Shown here: positions 1 through 10,430 of the stretch, one piece after another
How the letters are laid out: every line of letters begins with the position of its first letter
Numbering within the stretch: the first letter of the stretch is position 1
NCBI GenBank assembly: GCA_913055695.1
Contig: CAJXKF010000002.1
Coordinates: 1 to 64,000 of the forward strand
Length of the DNA: 64,000 bases
From: an uncultured Methylophaga sp.
Lineage (GTDB): Bacteria > Pseudomonadota > Gammaproteobacteria > Nitrosococcales > Methylophagaceae
Reading direction: 5' to 3'
The notes under the pieces: generated by a model
The model's database searches: none
Told to the model about the DNA's origin: nothing
Seen by the model: the letters and a program-made list of their open reading frames with translations, nothing else
Position numbers and translations under genes: made by a program

Positions 1-1
1 G

Positions 2-1903
<1,902 letters not shown>

Positions 1904-1927
1904 GCCTTTATCAACAGCGATTTCCCT

Positions 1928-1970
1928 CTGCGCCAGCGCGTCTATTCTGCTAAAATCTGGCGCAGTTTTT
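1928..1970 (+). terminator. Probable terminator after the acidic repeat protein
   Basis: A 9-bp stem (CTGCGCCAG / CTGGCGCAG) with a long loop of about 20 nt is followed by five T residues, 25-67 bases after the stop codon and just before the next gene. The long loop lowers certainty. Confidence 0.5.
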
Positions 1971-1983
1971 ATCGGGAAAAACC

Positions 1984-3315
1984 ATGACAGAACAAGTGCA
2001 TGATGTCGCCATCATCGGTGGCGGGGTATGTGGTACGGCGCTGCTGTACCTCTTGAGCGAATACACGGATATCCAGCATATTGCGCTGGTGGAAAAATAC
2101 GATGATGTGGCCAAAGTGAACTCACACGGCCGCAATAACAGTCAGACCCTGCACTGCGGTGATATCGAGACCAACTACACCCTGGAAAAGGCCGCCAAAG
2201 TCAAAGCGGCTGCCGAGATGGTGGTCAATTTTGCCGAAACGCTGGACGACCACAACAAGGTCATTTTCAAGTACCCGAAAATGGTGCTGGGCGTTGGTGA
2301 AAAAGAATGTCAGCAACTGCGTGAACGTTTTGAAAAATTCAAAACCGTGTTCACCACCATGCAACTCCTGGAAAAAGAACAGATTGCCGAAATTGAACCC
2401 AATGTTGTGATGGTTGACGGCAAGATGCGTGAAGAGCCCTGTGTCGCGCTTGCTGTACTTGATGAATACTCTGCAGTGGATTATCACCAACTGGCCCAGC
2501 GTTTTGTTCAGGAAGCCAATAAAAATACAGATAAAAACATTTCTCTGTGTCTCAACAGTCATGTCGAGAACATCGTTGAAAAGGATGGCGTGTTTTCCAT
2601 CGTGACCCAGAACCAGGTGATTAAAGCCAAAACCGTGGTGGTCTCTGCGGGTGGTCACAGTCTGCTGCTGGCCCAGCAAATGGGCTATGGCCTCGAATAT
2701 TCCTGTCTGCCGGTCGCGGGCAGTTTCTATTTCACCCCGCCATTGCTGAACGGCAAAGTTTACACCGTACAAAACGACAAACTGCCGTTTGCTGCTGTGC
2801 ACGGTGATCCGGATGTGCTGGTAGACGGCAAAACCCGTTTTGGCCCGACCGCTTTACTGCTGCCCATGCTGGAACGCTATAACAGTAAGACCTTTGTCGA
2901 GTTTCTGCGGGTGTTGAAACTGGACCGTCGGGTGTTCAAAGTGTTCTGGGACCTGTTCAAAGTCAGCGATATCCGTAACTACATCTTCAAAAACTTCCTG
3001 TTTGAAGTACCCGGCCTGCGTCGCTGGCTGTTTATGCGTGATGCACGCAAAATTGTGCCGTCACTGAAGCTGGAAGATGTCAGCTTTGCCAAAGGCTTTG
3101 GTGGTGTGCGTCCACAGCTGATTGATAAAAAGTCTTCCAGACTGATGCTGGGCGAAGCCAAGATTAACCCCGGCAGTGGCATCGTTTTTAATATGACGCC
3201 GTCACCCGGTGCTACCAGCTGTCTGGAAAATGCCGAGTTGGATATGCGTTTCGTCGCCGGCCGCTTGGGGGCGAAGATTGATGAAGCGAGACTGAATGCA
3301 AGCTTGCATAAATAA
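1984..3315 (+). CDS. FAD-dependent oxidoreductase, malate:quinone oxidoreductase-like
   Basis: This 443-aa protein begins with a Rossmann dinucleotide-binding motif (AIIGGGVCG, about residues 9-17), and a second oxidase-type region near the C-terminus (GFGGVRP, then NPGSGIVFNMTPSPGA) would complete the FAD site. The overall arrangement matches the DAO/Mqo/L-2-hydroxyglutarate oxidase superfamily, whose members oxidise hydroxy acids and pass electrons to quinone. No signal peptide or transmembrane helix is seen, as expected for a peripheral membrane enzyme. Mqo is the best guess, but the protein is shorter than classical Mqo (about 490-550 aa), so the substrate is uncertain. The ATG at 1984 is preceded only by a weak CGGGA ribosome site. 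It stands alone, with a terminator-like hairpin upstream. Confidence 0.7.
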   Translation: MTEQVHDVAIIGGGVCGTALLYLLSEYTDIQHIALVEKYDDVAKVNSHGRNNSQTLHCGDIETNYTLEKAAKVKAAAEMVVNFAETLDDHNKVIFKYPKMVLGVGEKECQQLRERFEKFKTVFTTMQLLEKEQIAEIEPNVVMVDGKMREEPCVALAVLDEYSAVDYHQLAQRFVQEANKNTDKNISLCLNSHVENIVEKDGVFSIVTQNQVIKAKTVVVSAGGHSLLLAQQMGYGLEYSCLPVAGSFYFTPPLLNGKVYTVQNDKLPFAAVHGDPDVLVDGKTRFGPTALLLPMLERYNSKTFVEFLRVLKLDRRVFKVFWDLFKVSDIRNYIFKNFLFEVPGLRRWLFMRDARKIVPSLKLEDVSFAKGFGGVRPQLIDKKSSRLMLGEAKINPGSGIVFNMTPSPGATSCLENAELDMRFVAGRLGAKIDEARLNASLHK

Positions 3316-3390
3316 CACCGCAAATACTTAAGCTTTAGCGGCATATGACGATATAGTGGCTGTAAGGAACACCTCTCAGAGGGAGATAAA

Positions 3391-4257
3391 ATGCAGACAC
3401 CGTCATCCAGGCTTAACAAAAGCACCAGGCTTTCTGAGCAAAAACAGCTGTTTACCTTTTTTGTTCAGGACATGCTATTCGGTCTGGATGTAGAGCATGT
3501 GCTGATGCTGGATCAGAATATCGACAAGATTCAGCCAGTACCGGTGGAAGAGCAGGGCTTTTGTGGTGTAATCAAGTTTCAGGGCATCGTGGTGCCGGTG
3601 CTCGACTTTGCCCACAGGCTTAATATCCGCTCCGGACTTGATGTAAAAAAAGATCTCGTCACTGAACTCAAGTCGCAGTTGCAGTCTCACCAGCAATGGG
3701 TGGAGACACTGGCAGATGCAATCCGCCACGGCGACGCTTTTCATCTTGATCTGGAAACCTCAGAGTGTGCAAGCAGTCTCTGGCTGCGTCACTTTGACAC
3801 CCGCGATGAAACCCTCAATGAGCTGGTCAGGGCATTAGCCGACCCGCATCATCAATTGCATGAAGCGGGTGTCATGGCACTCAGACAAGCTCAGGGCCAG
3901 GATCCGAATCATATGGCCAGTCTGTTCCGTCAGCAGGCCAGCCAGCCTCTGCAGAAAATCAAGAACCTGATCTCGCGCGGCTGTGAACAATTGCAGAGCG
4001 ATATGCGCCAGGTGCTGTTGTTTGTGACTGAAGACGGCAAAACACCGCGTTATGCCTTGCTGATAGATGAAATTAATGATGTCATCAGTTATGATGCCTC
4101 GAATTTCCAGTCCAGCGCCAGCGGCGCGCTGGCACAGTTCCGTAAAATCGCTGATGTGCTGGCGGGGGTTTACACTCATGATACCCAGACGGACTGTTTG
4201 TATTTTGATGTGAATAAACTGGCAGATAATCCAGCAATGCAGGCCGCTCAGGCTTAA
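3391..4257 (+). CDS. CheW domain fused to a CZB zinc-binding domain
   Basis: The first 75 residues or so and the last 90 together form a CheW-like fold (FFVQDMLFGLDVEHV, then GVIKFQGIVVPVLDFAHRL, and C-terminally LLFVTEDGKTPRYALLIDEI). Between them, about residues 90-165, lies a segment with the chemoreceptor zinc-binding pattern: HQQW, then a Cys in the CASSLWL stretch, then HHQLH. These His/Cys positions match the zinc ligands of CZB domains, known to sense zinc or hypochlorous acid in receptors such as TlpD and in diguanylate cyclase DgcZ. The inferred role is a cytoplasmic coupling protein whose contact with CheA or receptors depends on zinc or redox state. A strong GAGGGAGA ribosome site precedes the ATG. 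No other chemotaxis gene is nearby; greB follows after 34 bp. Confidence 0.8.
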   Translation: MQTPSSRLNKSTRLSEQKQLFTFFVQDMLFGLDVEHVLMLDQNIDKIQPVPVEEQGFCGVIKFQGIVVPVLDFAHRLNIRSGLDVKKDLVTELKSQLQSHQQWVETLADAIRHGDAFHLDLETSECASSLWLRHFDTRDETLNELVRALADPHHQLHEAGVMALRQAQGQDPNHMASLFRQQASQPLQKIKNLISRGCEQLQSDMRQVLLFVTEDGKTPRYALLIDEINDVISYDASNFQSSASGALAQFRKIADVLAGVYTHDTQTDCLYFDVNKLADNPAMQAAQA

Positions 4258-4291
4258 AGTCCTGACCGGCAGGCAGTGCCGATAAAGTAAG

Positions 4292-4765
4292 ATGAAGTCA
4301 TCTCCCTATATCACCGCGGAAGGTATGTTCCGGCTAAACCAGGAACTCAGTGAGCGCTGGCAACGGCGCCGAGAAGTTGTGCAGGCGCTGGCTGCGGCGG
4401 CAGCGGAAGGCGATCGCAGTGAGAATGCCGAATATATTTATCGTAAAAAAGAACTGCGCGAACTCGACCGCCGTATCCGTTATCTGCAGAAAAGACTGCC
4501 CGATCTGAAAGTGGTGCATGATGCGCCCGACGATCAGAGCAAAATTTTCTTTGCTGCCAGGGTGGCACTTGAAACTGAAGAAGGCAATGAAGTCGAATAC
4601 CGGATTGTCGGTCCGGACGAAATAGACTTTGAAAAAGGCAATATCAGTGTTGATTCACCGCTGGCAAGAGCTTTGCTCGGTAAAACAACAGACGACGAAG
4701 TGGTGATTCAGATTGCTGACGGCCGTAAACAGTATTTTGTTCTGGATATACGCTACGACGATTAA
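4292..4765 (+). CDS. greB: Transcription elongation factor GreB
   Basis: At 157 aa the protein is the usual GreB length. The N-terminal coiled coil contains the conserved acidic tip (EGDRSENAEY, about residues 36-45) that enters the RNA polymerase secondary channel and stimulates cleavage of backtracked RNA. It is followed by the basic helix RKKELRELDRRIRYLQKRL typical of GreB rather than GreA. The C-terminal half carries the FKBP-like domain (VGPDEIDFEKGNISVDSPLARALLGK). It lies 34 bp downstream of the CheW-CZB gene, probably in the same transcript. Confidence 0.95.
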   Translation: MKSSPYITAEGMFRLNQELSERWQRRREVVQALAAAAAEGDRSENAEYIYRKKELRELDRRIRYLQKRLPDLKVVHDAPDDQSKIFFAARVALETEEGNEVEYRIVGPDEIDFEKGNISVDSPLARALLGKTTDDEVVIQIADGRKQYFVLDIRYDD

Positions 4766-4794
4766 TCCCCCCGGCACTTAGAGCGCTGATTTAA

Positions 4795-5223
4795 TCAGCA
4801 GTCTCCCTGCCTGTGCGCCGCATAGTCCATCTTCATCATCATTTTTCCCAGTGGCGTGTTCATTTCACTGGTCATTTTCCCTTGCATCTGATCCCCATGG
4901 AAAGTGGCATAGCCGCTGAACTGGCTTTGCATGCCCTGCATATTGCACTGGGCAGCATAATCAGCGCGCTCACGCTGAATATCTATCCGGGTCAATGTGC
5001 AATTCTTGGGGATTTCCAACACGTCGATACCTTTATCAAGGTCCGCCTGTGTGACACATTGCTGGTTTTTGGTAGTTTGCGGCTCAACCGACAGCGGTCC
5101 CTCAATGCGGGTAGTGTGCGTATACGACCATAAGCCGGGAACGAGGTTTGGTGTTTCTGCGCTGGCTGGTGCAGTGAGCATGAGCATCGCCAGAGTTGCA
5201 GTAATGATTGGATACCGGCGCAT
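4795..5223 (-). CDS. Secreted DUF3617 family protein
   Basis: This 142-aa product has an N-terminal signal peptide (basic start, hydrophobic stretch, cleavage near SAE at about residue 22). It then has the DUF3617 layout: PGLWSYT near the mature N-terminus, a central Cys pair (QQCVTQADL and KNCTLTRI), a third Cys (AAQCNMQGM) and a terminal Cys. These conserved cysteines suggest two disulfides in the periplasm. The function of DUF3617 is not known. It converges on greB with 29 bp between the stop codons and reads alone. Confidence 0.85.
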   Translation of the reverse strand: MRRYPIITATLAMLMLTAPASAETPNLVPGLWSYTHTTRIEGPLSVEPQTTKNQQCVTQADLDKGIDVLEIPKNCTLTRIDIQRERADYAAQCNMQGMQSQFSGYATFHGDQMQGKMTSEMNTPLGKMMMKMDYAAHRQGDC

Positions 5224-5443
5224 AAAATAAATTCCTCTTAATCGGTTTTCCGCTGCGATGATTATACGCTGTGTCGCAAAGCTTTAACTATCAGTAGTTC
5301 GGCACATTGATTGATTCAAGGACTGTCATAAAAGACCGTCAGAGGATTAGACTGACAACGTGTTCGAGCAATCAGGGCTTCTTTGTCAACTGAGACGGAA
5401 TGCGATAAAACAACCCCAAACCACAATCAAAAGCGAGGAAACA

Positions 5444-6025
5444 ATGGCGATACTGATTGCAGGGCTCATCATCTTCCTGGGCACCCATTCTGTCCGGATT
5501 GTTGCAGAAGACTGGCGAAATCAGCAGATAGCACGCTGGGGCGAGAACTCATGGAAGGCGGCTTTCTCACTGGTCTCATTGATAGGTTTGTTGCTGGTTA
5601 TCAAGGGATACAGTGAAACAGTGATGAGTCCGCTGATTTTATGGTCGCCACCAGCGTGGATGAATCATTTAGTTATGCTGCTGATGATACCCGCTTTTGT
5701 TTTGTTGGTCGCGAGCTACTGGCCAGGGTCGATGATTAAAGCCAGGGTCGGTCATCCCATGTTGCTGGCTGTTAAAATCTGGGCCTTTGCCCATCTGATG
5801 GTCAATGGCAGTCTGGCAGACCTTCTTTTATTCGGCAGCTTTCTGATCTGGGCCATTATTGATTTTGCTGTATGTCGCCGCCGTGACAAAAAACTGGGCG
5901 TAGTAAGAGCGACAGGCACTATTGCAAGGGATATTCAGGCGACAGTGGCCGGCCTTGTCATTTGGGCAATATTCGCATTCTATCTTCACAGCCTGATGTT
6001 TGGTGTGAATCCTATGGCTATTTAG
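5444..6025 (+). CDS. NnrU family membrane protein
   Basis: The 193-aa protein has about five hydrophobic segments and starts with GLIIFLGTHSVRI, the hallmark of the NnrU family, with further conserved features such as WAFAHLMVNGSLADLLLFGSF in the middle. NnrU proteins are linked to denitrification in Rhodobacter and resemble the isoprenoid cyclase Z-ISO; the biochemical role here is not known. The ATG at 5444 is chosen because GCGAGGAAAC just upstream gives a ribosome site and the first membrane helix begins directly after it; the frame is open further upstream (to a TTG at 5360) without family similarity. Its stop overlaps the end of the convergent PQQ enzyme gene by 8 bp. Confidence 0.85.
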   Translation: MAILIAGLIIFLGTHSVRIVAEDWRNQQIARWGENSWKAAFSLVSLIGLLLVIKGYSETVMSPLILWSPPAWMNHLVMLLMIPAFVLLVASYWPGSMIKARVGHPMLLAVKIWAFAHLMVNGSLADLLLFGSFLIWAIIDFAVCRRRDKKLGVVRATGTIARDIQATVAGLVIWAIFAFYLHSLMFGVNPMAI

Positions 6026-7130
6026 CGGGAGTAATACGGTATATATCGCCTGCATCGGTAGCCACTAATATAGAACCGTCCGGTGCTTCAATCACATTGC
6101 GGATACGGCTGTTCAGGCTTCGAAGCAGACGCTTTTCTTCTACAGCTTCATTATTGTCATTCAACGTCACAATGTTGAGGTGTTGCAGTTTCATGGCCCC
6201 GGATAACAGCTTGCCCTGCCATGATTTGAACACGTCTCCCTGATATTGAATCAGGCCGCTGGGTGCGATGGATGGATCATAGATTTTGACTGGCTGTTCC
6301 ATACCGGCTTTTTTCTCTTCGCCCACCGGCAACGGGGCCCAGTACTCTTTGCCGTAAGAGATTTCGGGCCAGCCGTAGTTATTGCCTGGCTTGATCAGAT
6401 TAATTTCATCACCACCGCGGGGACCATGCTCCTGAGCCCAGAGGGTATCGGTGTGAGTGTTGTAGAACAGTCCCTGAACGTTGCGATGACCATAGCTCCA
6501 GATTTCGGGCAGGGCATTGTCCTGAGCGGCAAAAGGATTATCCTCCGGCACTGTGCCGTCGAGGTTCAGGCGCAGAATACTGCCGGCATGGTTACTGAGG
6601 TTCTGTGCATTGTCCCGTTCACCGCGTTCACCGAGCGAGAGAAAAACATGGCCTTTGCCATCAAAAGCTATACGGCCGCCAAAATGCACATCATTACCCG
6701 TGCGGCTCCGGGTCACGATAAGGTCCTGCCAATCGACAAGCTGATTACCATTGATACGGGCTCTGGCAAGTGTCGTTGCACCCTGACCGTCAACATCTTT
6801 GTTATAGCTCAGGTAAATCCAGCCGCTGTTCTGATAATCGGGTGACAAGCGGATATCAAACAAACCGCCCTGACCACCGACCCGGATATCGTCGGGTAAA
6901 CCGCTGATCTCGGTCGACTCACCGGTTTTCATATCAACCCGGCTCAGCCTTGCATCTCGCTGTGTTACCAGCAACTGATTGTCGGGCAGTACTGCCATGC
7001 CCCAGGGAATACTGAAACCAGTGGCGATTTTTTCGATATTCAGGTCTTTATCGCGGCTGATATCAGCATGGACAGAAAATGTCAGTGAGCAGAGCAAGGT
7101 CAGGGTCAGAGTTTGAAGCCATTTCATCAT
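6018..7130 (-). CDS. PQQ-dependent soluble sugar dehydrogenase
   Basis: The 370-aa product matches the aldose sugar dehydrogenase (E. coli YliI/Asd) family in length and motifs. A signal peptide (about residues 1-22, ending SVHA) is followed by a six-bladed beta-propeller with FSIPWGMAVLPDNQLLVTQRD, GGQGGLFDIRLSPDY, NDVHFGGRIAFDGKGHVFLSLGERG, SYGHRNVQGLFYN, and EHGPRGGDEINLIKPGNNYGWPEISYG. These loops hold the PQQ and calcium sites in characterised members. It would oxidise aldose sugars in the periplasm. The start is ATG-ATG with AAGGAAC five bases upstream. No PQQ biosynthesis genes are in the window. Confidence 0.88.
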   Translation of the reverse strand: MMKWLQTLTLTLLCSLTFSVHADISRDKDLNIEKIATGFSIPWGMAVLPDNQLLVTQRDARLSRVDMKTGESTEISGLPDDIRVGGQGGLFDIRLSPDYQNSGWIYLSYNKDVDGQGATTLARARINGNQLVDWQDLIVTRSRTGNDVHFGGRIAFDGKGHVFLSLGERGERDNAQNLSNHAGSILRLNLDGTVPEDNPFAAQDNALPEIWSYGHRNVQGLFYNTHTDTLWAQEHGPRGGDEINLIKPGNNYGWPEISYGKEYWAPLPVGEEKKAGMEQPVKIYDPSIAPSGLIQYQGDVFKSWQGKLLSGAMKLQHLNIVTLNDNNEAVEEKRLLRSLNSRIRNVIEAPDGSILVATDAGDIYRITPAK

Positions 7131-7444
7131 TAAGTTCCTTGTATAAAAGTGGCAGAAGCTTTGACAGAGTATTCTTAGAGTTGCACTTGCCTGTACAGTT
7201 CATGCATGCATCAATACATGCGAACTGGATTGCTTCACTGGCGTTCGCAATAACAATGCATAGTCGAGTCGTTTGCCGGCTGAAGCGTTATTTCTCATCA
7301 TAGATTGTTCAGATAATTCACGTGTTGCTGTTTGTAATGGCATCTGAACGCACCCTTAACAGACTCATCGCAGCCTGGGGTTTGCTTTTGCAATTTGTGC
7401 AATCGTCAAAATGTCGGAGCTCAACTGACACAGCTACCCAGCTA
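7131..7444. other. Intergenic region with a solo repeat module
   Basis: This gap holds the promoter side of the PQQ enzyme gene, a short palindromic stretch around 7201-7220 (ATGCATGCATCAATACATG), and a solo copy of one dispersed repeat module at 7225-7259. No gene-like frame or hairpin terminator for selO was seen. Confidence 0.5.
7225..7259. repeat. Solo module 'c' of the dispersed palindromic repeat
   Basis: The stretch starting CTGGATTGCTTC and ending CGCAATAACAATG matches the module found at 18515-18548 and, in the opposite orientation, at 32709-32740 and 38431-38460. The other modules are absent here. Confidence 0.6.
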
Positions 7445-9067
7445 TCAAGAGCTACAGGACAACATTGAACAGCCAGGGCGGTTGCGCGCCCAGTCTGGAC
7501 GTTTGGCCGCATATTGCTGATATTGAGGCTGTTCATCATAAGGATGGCGCATCACATCCAGTAATTCATTGACCAGCGAATAATCGCCTTGTTCGGCTTT
7601 ATCAATCGCCATTTGTGCCAGGTAATTACGCAGCACATACTTGGGGTTAACCCGGTTCATTTTTTCCTTGCGGCTCTCGTCATCGATGCCATCGTCTCTG
7701 ACGCGCTCAAGATAACGTCGTAACCAGCCTGTGAACGCGCTTTTGTCATCTTTGCTGAGGCTATCCGGGGCGTAAAAGGCAATCATCAGTGGTGCCATCA
7801 GTTTGTCCTCGTCGGCATCAATATCGTCGACATTGACATCTGCAAGATGACGGTAAAACAGCGTCATGTCGGTTTCAGTCAGCTGCATAATGCGGTTGAG
7901 TTCCTGGTTGAGCTCTTCATCTTCTGCCTTGAATTCACTCAAACCCAGCTTGTCGGCGCGCATCTGCTGCCATTTGTCTGTATAGACCGTGACGTAGTCA
8001 TTGAGAATGTTTCTGAGTGCTTCGGCATCATCTATCAGCGGATAAATGGCATTGGCCATCTGCAAGAGATTCCACTGGGCGATTTGAGGCTGGGCACCGA
8101 AGCGGTAACGGCGACCGACTGCATCGGTAGTATTGGGCGTCCAGTTCGGGTCATAATCGTCGATCCAGCCATAAGGACCGTAATCGATAGTCAGGCCCAG
8201 TACTGAAGTATTGTCAGTGTTGAACACACCGTGGACAAAGCCGACCCGCATCCAGTCCACCACCATGTCGGCTGTGCGCTCACAGATTTCACGAAACCAC
8301 AGCAGATAGGTTTCTTTACCCGGTTTACCCAAGTGCGGGAAATCGGTTTCCAGCGTGTAATCCACCAGTTGTTTCAGCGTGTCGATATCACCCCGTGAGG
8401 TAAAAATCTCGTAGCTACCCAGGCGCAGGAAAGAGGGGGAAACCCTGCAAACGACCGCGCCGGGTTCCGCTTTGGGACGGCCATCGTAGAACATGTCGCG
8501 GGTCACATTTTCACCGGTGGCAATAATACTGAGCGCCCGGGTGGTGGGAATCCCCAGATGATACATCGCTTCGCTACAGAGAAACTCACGGATCGAGGAG
8601 CGCATCACCGCAAGGCCATCTGCCATTCTGGAATAGGGGGTCTCACCGGCGCCTTTCAACTGCAGGCAGAAACGTTTGCCTTCGCTATTAATGACCTCAC
8701 CGAGGTTAATGGCTCTGCCATCACCGAGCTGACCGGCCCAGTTGCCGAACTGGTGGCCGCCATAGCACTGTGCATGTGGTGCCATATCGGGCAGGAGTTC
8801 GTTGCCTACAAAGACCCGGGTGAATTGTTCACTGCGACAGTCGGCTTCGGTAAGTCCCAGTTCCGCCGCCATTTCCGGTGAATAGGCTACCAGTTCAGGT
8901 GCTTTGACCTGACGCGGTTTGACAAAGGAATAACAGGCTGCCAACACCTGACGCCGATGGTTATCCGTTTCCGGATCGGCCGGTAATTCACGGACAAACT
9001 TGTTGTCGAAATGAAAGTCGAGTTCACTGCTTGTTTCAGTGGCTGTTTGTGCTATATGTTCAGTCAT
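7445..9067 (-). CDS. selO: Protein adenylyltransferase SelO (YdiU/UPF0061)
   Basis: The 540-aa protein is a SelO pseudokinase-fold AMPylase, which transfers AMP from ATP to Ser/Thr/Tyr hydroxyls of proteins including redox and TCA enzymes. Visible family motifs include YGGHQFGNWAGQLGDGRAI, QLKGAGETPYSR, RSSIREFLCSEAMYHLGIPTTRAL and GFVHGVFNTDNTSVLGLTIDYGP. The last three residues are Cys-Ser-Ser, the position where eukaryotic SelO has selenocysteine and bacterial forms a regulatory cysteine. It is longer than E. coli SelO (478 aa). The ATG at 9067 was chosen because the protein from MTEHIAQ onward looks native, while the upstream extension lies in the ald promoter region. It is divergent from ald with a 37-bp gap. 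Confidence 0.93.
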   Translation of the reverse strand: MTEHIAQTATETSSELDFHFDNKFVRELPADPETDNHRRQVLAACYSFVKPRQVKAPELVAYSPEMAAELGLTEADCRSEQFTRVFVGNELLPDMAPHAQCYGGHQFGNWAGQLGDGRAINLGEVINSEGKRFCLQLKGAGETPYSRMADGLAVMRSSIREFLCSEAMYHLGIPTTRALSIIATGENVTRDMFYDGRPKAEPGAVVCRVSPSFLRLGSYEIFTSRGDIDTLKQLVDYTLETDFPHLGKPGKETYLLWFREICERTADMVVDWMRVGFVHGVFNTDNTSVLGLTIDYGPYGWIDDYDPNWTPNTTDAVGRRYRFGAQPQIAQWNLLQMANAIYPLIDDAEALRNILNDYVTVYTDKWQQMRADKLGLSEFKAEDEELNQELNRIMQLTETDMTLFYRHLADVNVDDIDADEDKLMAPLMIAFYAPDSLSKDDKSAFTGWLRRYLERVRDDGIDDESRKEKMNRVNPKYVLRNYLAQMAIDKAEQGDYSLVNELLDVMRHPYDEQPQYQQYAAKRPDWARNRPGCSMLSCSS

Positions 9068-9104
9068 AAGCCTCATTCTACCAATATAAAACCGGAGAAT
9101 TGTG

Positions 9105-10223
9105 ATGTTAATCGGTGTACCCAGGGAGATTAAAAACCACGAGTATCGTGTTGGTTTGACACCGGCAGGTGTCCGAGAGTTGAGCAAAGCCGGACACAAG
9201 GTCATGATTGAGACAGACGCCGGTACAGAAATTGGTCTGAGTAATGAGGATTACAGTCAGGCAGGTGCGGAGTTGGTCGATGAGGCCGCAGAACTGTTCA
9301 AACGGGCTGAATTGATAATCAAGGTCAAAGAGCCACTGCCTCAAGAGCGCCAGTTACTCCAAGAGGGGCAGACTTTATTCACTTATCTGCATCTGGCACC
9401 GGATCCAGAGCAAACCAGAGACCTGGTGGCATCCGGCGCGATCTGCATTGCCTATGAAACCGTGACCGATGACAATGGCGGTCTACCGCTACTGTCTCCG
9501 ATGAGTGAAGTGGCAGGGCGCATGGCCATTCAGGCGGCAGCCCATGCCCTTGAAAAAACACAGGGTGGCATGGGGGTACTGATTGGCGGGGTACCCGGCG
9601 TGTCTCCAGCTAATGTCGCTGTTATCGGCGGCGGCGTTGTAGGGATTAATGCGGCCAGGATGGCGATGGGACTGGGAGCCAGTGTGACGATTCTGGACAA
9701 ATCGATCCCCCGATTAAAGGCATTGGATGAGCAGTTCGGTCCTCAGCTTAAAACGCTCTATGCCACATCCGAATCCATAGAGGAGGCAGCAAAAACGGCC
9801 GATATCATTGTCGGTGCCGTTTTATTGCCGGGCGCAAAAGCGCCCAAGCTGATATCGAGGGCTATGCTGAAACAGATGAAAAACGGCTGCGTGCTGGTGG
9901 ATGTTTCCATTGATCAGGGCGGCTGTTTTGAAAGCTCACGTCCGACCACACATGATAAGCCAAGCTATCAGGAGGAGGGCGTCATTCATTACTGTGTCGC
10001 CAATATGCCCGGTGCGGTAGCAAGGACCTCGACTTTTGCCCTGACCAATGCCACCTTGCCATTTGTGATGGCGCTTGCCAATAAGGGGGTTGAGCAGGCG
10101 CTGCGTGATGATGCGCATCTGCTGGCAGGGCTCAATATCTACCGGGGCAAGGTGACTTACCAGGCGGTAGCTGAAGCGCATGGCTATGAGTATGTCAGCC
10201 CTGAAACGGTGCTGAGAGACTGA
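9105..10223 (+). CDS. ald: Alanine dehydrogenase
   Basis: The 372-aa product fits NAD-dependent alanine dehydrogenase, interconverting L-alanine and pyruvate plus ammonia. It starts MLIGVPREIKNHEYRVGLTP, contains the catalytic Lys (IIKVKEPLP) and His (TYLHLAPDP) regions, the NAD motif AVIGGGVVGINAARMAMGLGA, and DVSIDQGGCFE with the active-site Asp. The ATG at 9105 is preferred over the GTG one codon earlier because GGAG lies at a good distance and homologues start with M-[LI]-IG-VP. The start is 37 bp from the divergent selO start, so the promoters must overlap. A dispersed palindromic repeat lies directly downstream. Confidence 0.95.
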   Translation: MLIGVPREIKNHEYRVGLTPAGVRELSKAGHKVMIETDAGTEIGLSNEDYSQAGAELVDEAAELFKRAELIIKVKEPLPQERQLLQEGQTLFTYLHLAPDPEQTRDLVASGAICIAYETVTDDNGGLPLLSPMSEVAGRMAIQAAAHALEKTQGGMGVLIGGVPGVSPANVAVIGGGVVGINAARMAMGLGASVTILDKSIPRLKALDEQFGPQLKTLYATSESIEEAAKTADIIVGAVLLPGAKAPKLISRAMLKQMKNGCVLVDVSIDQGGCFESSRPTTHDKPSYQEEGVIHYCVANMPGAVARTSTFALTNATLPFVMALANKGVEQALRDDAHLLAGLNIYRGKVTYQAVAEAHGYEYVSPETVLRD

Positions 10224-10231
10224 TGGAAACT

Positions 10232-10426
10232 CAGAGGCACAGAGAGGGGCATAGCGCTTTTAGAATCATCCGCAGATTACCAGTTAGGAAAGACAGCATC
10301 AGGACACAACTGAAAAGTCATGTTGCCACACAATTTACTTTGGTGGACCACATTTAATCTGTGAAAATCAGCGAAATCTGCGGATAGCTTTTTATTCCCT
10401 CTGTGCTCTCTGTGCCTCTGTGGTTG
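10232..10426. repeat. Dispersed palindromic repeat, copy 1
   Basis: Nested inverted modules occupy the gap between ald and the YdjM-like gene. Left arm: CAGAGGCACAGAGA (10232-10245), then ATCCGCAGATTA (10268-10279). Right arm: TAATCTGTG..AATCTGCGGAT (10355-10385), then CTCTCTGTGCCTCTGTGGTT (ending 10426). The arms are complementary in mirror order. No coding sequence is present. Confidence 0.75.
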
Positions 10427-10430
10427 CTCG

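Noticed and set aside
5360-5443. Longer NnrU start at TTG 5360
   Set aside because: The extension has no hydrophobic pattern or family similarity, and the ATG at 5444 has a ribosome site.
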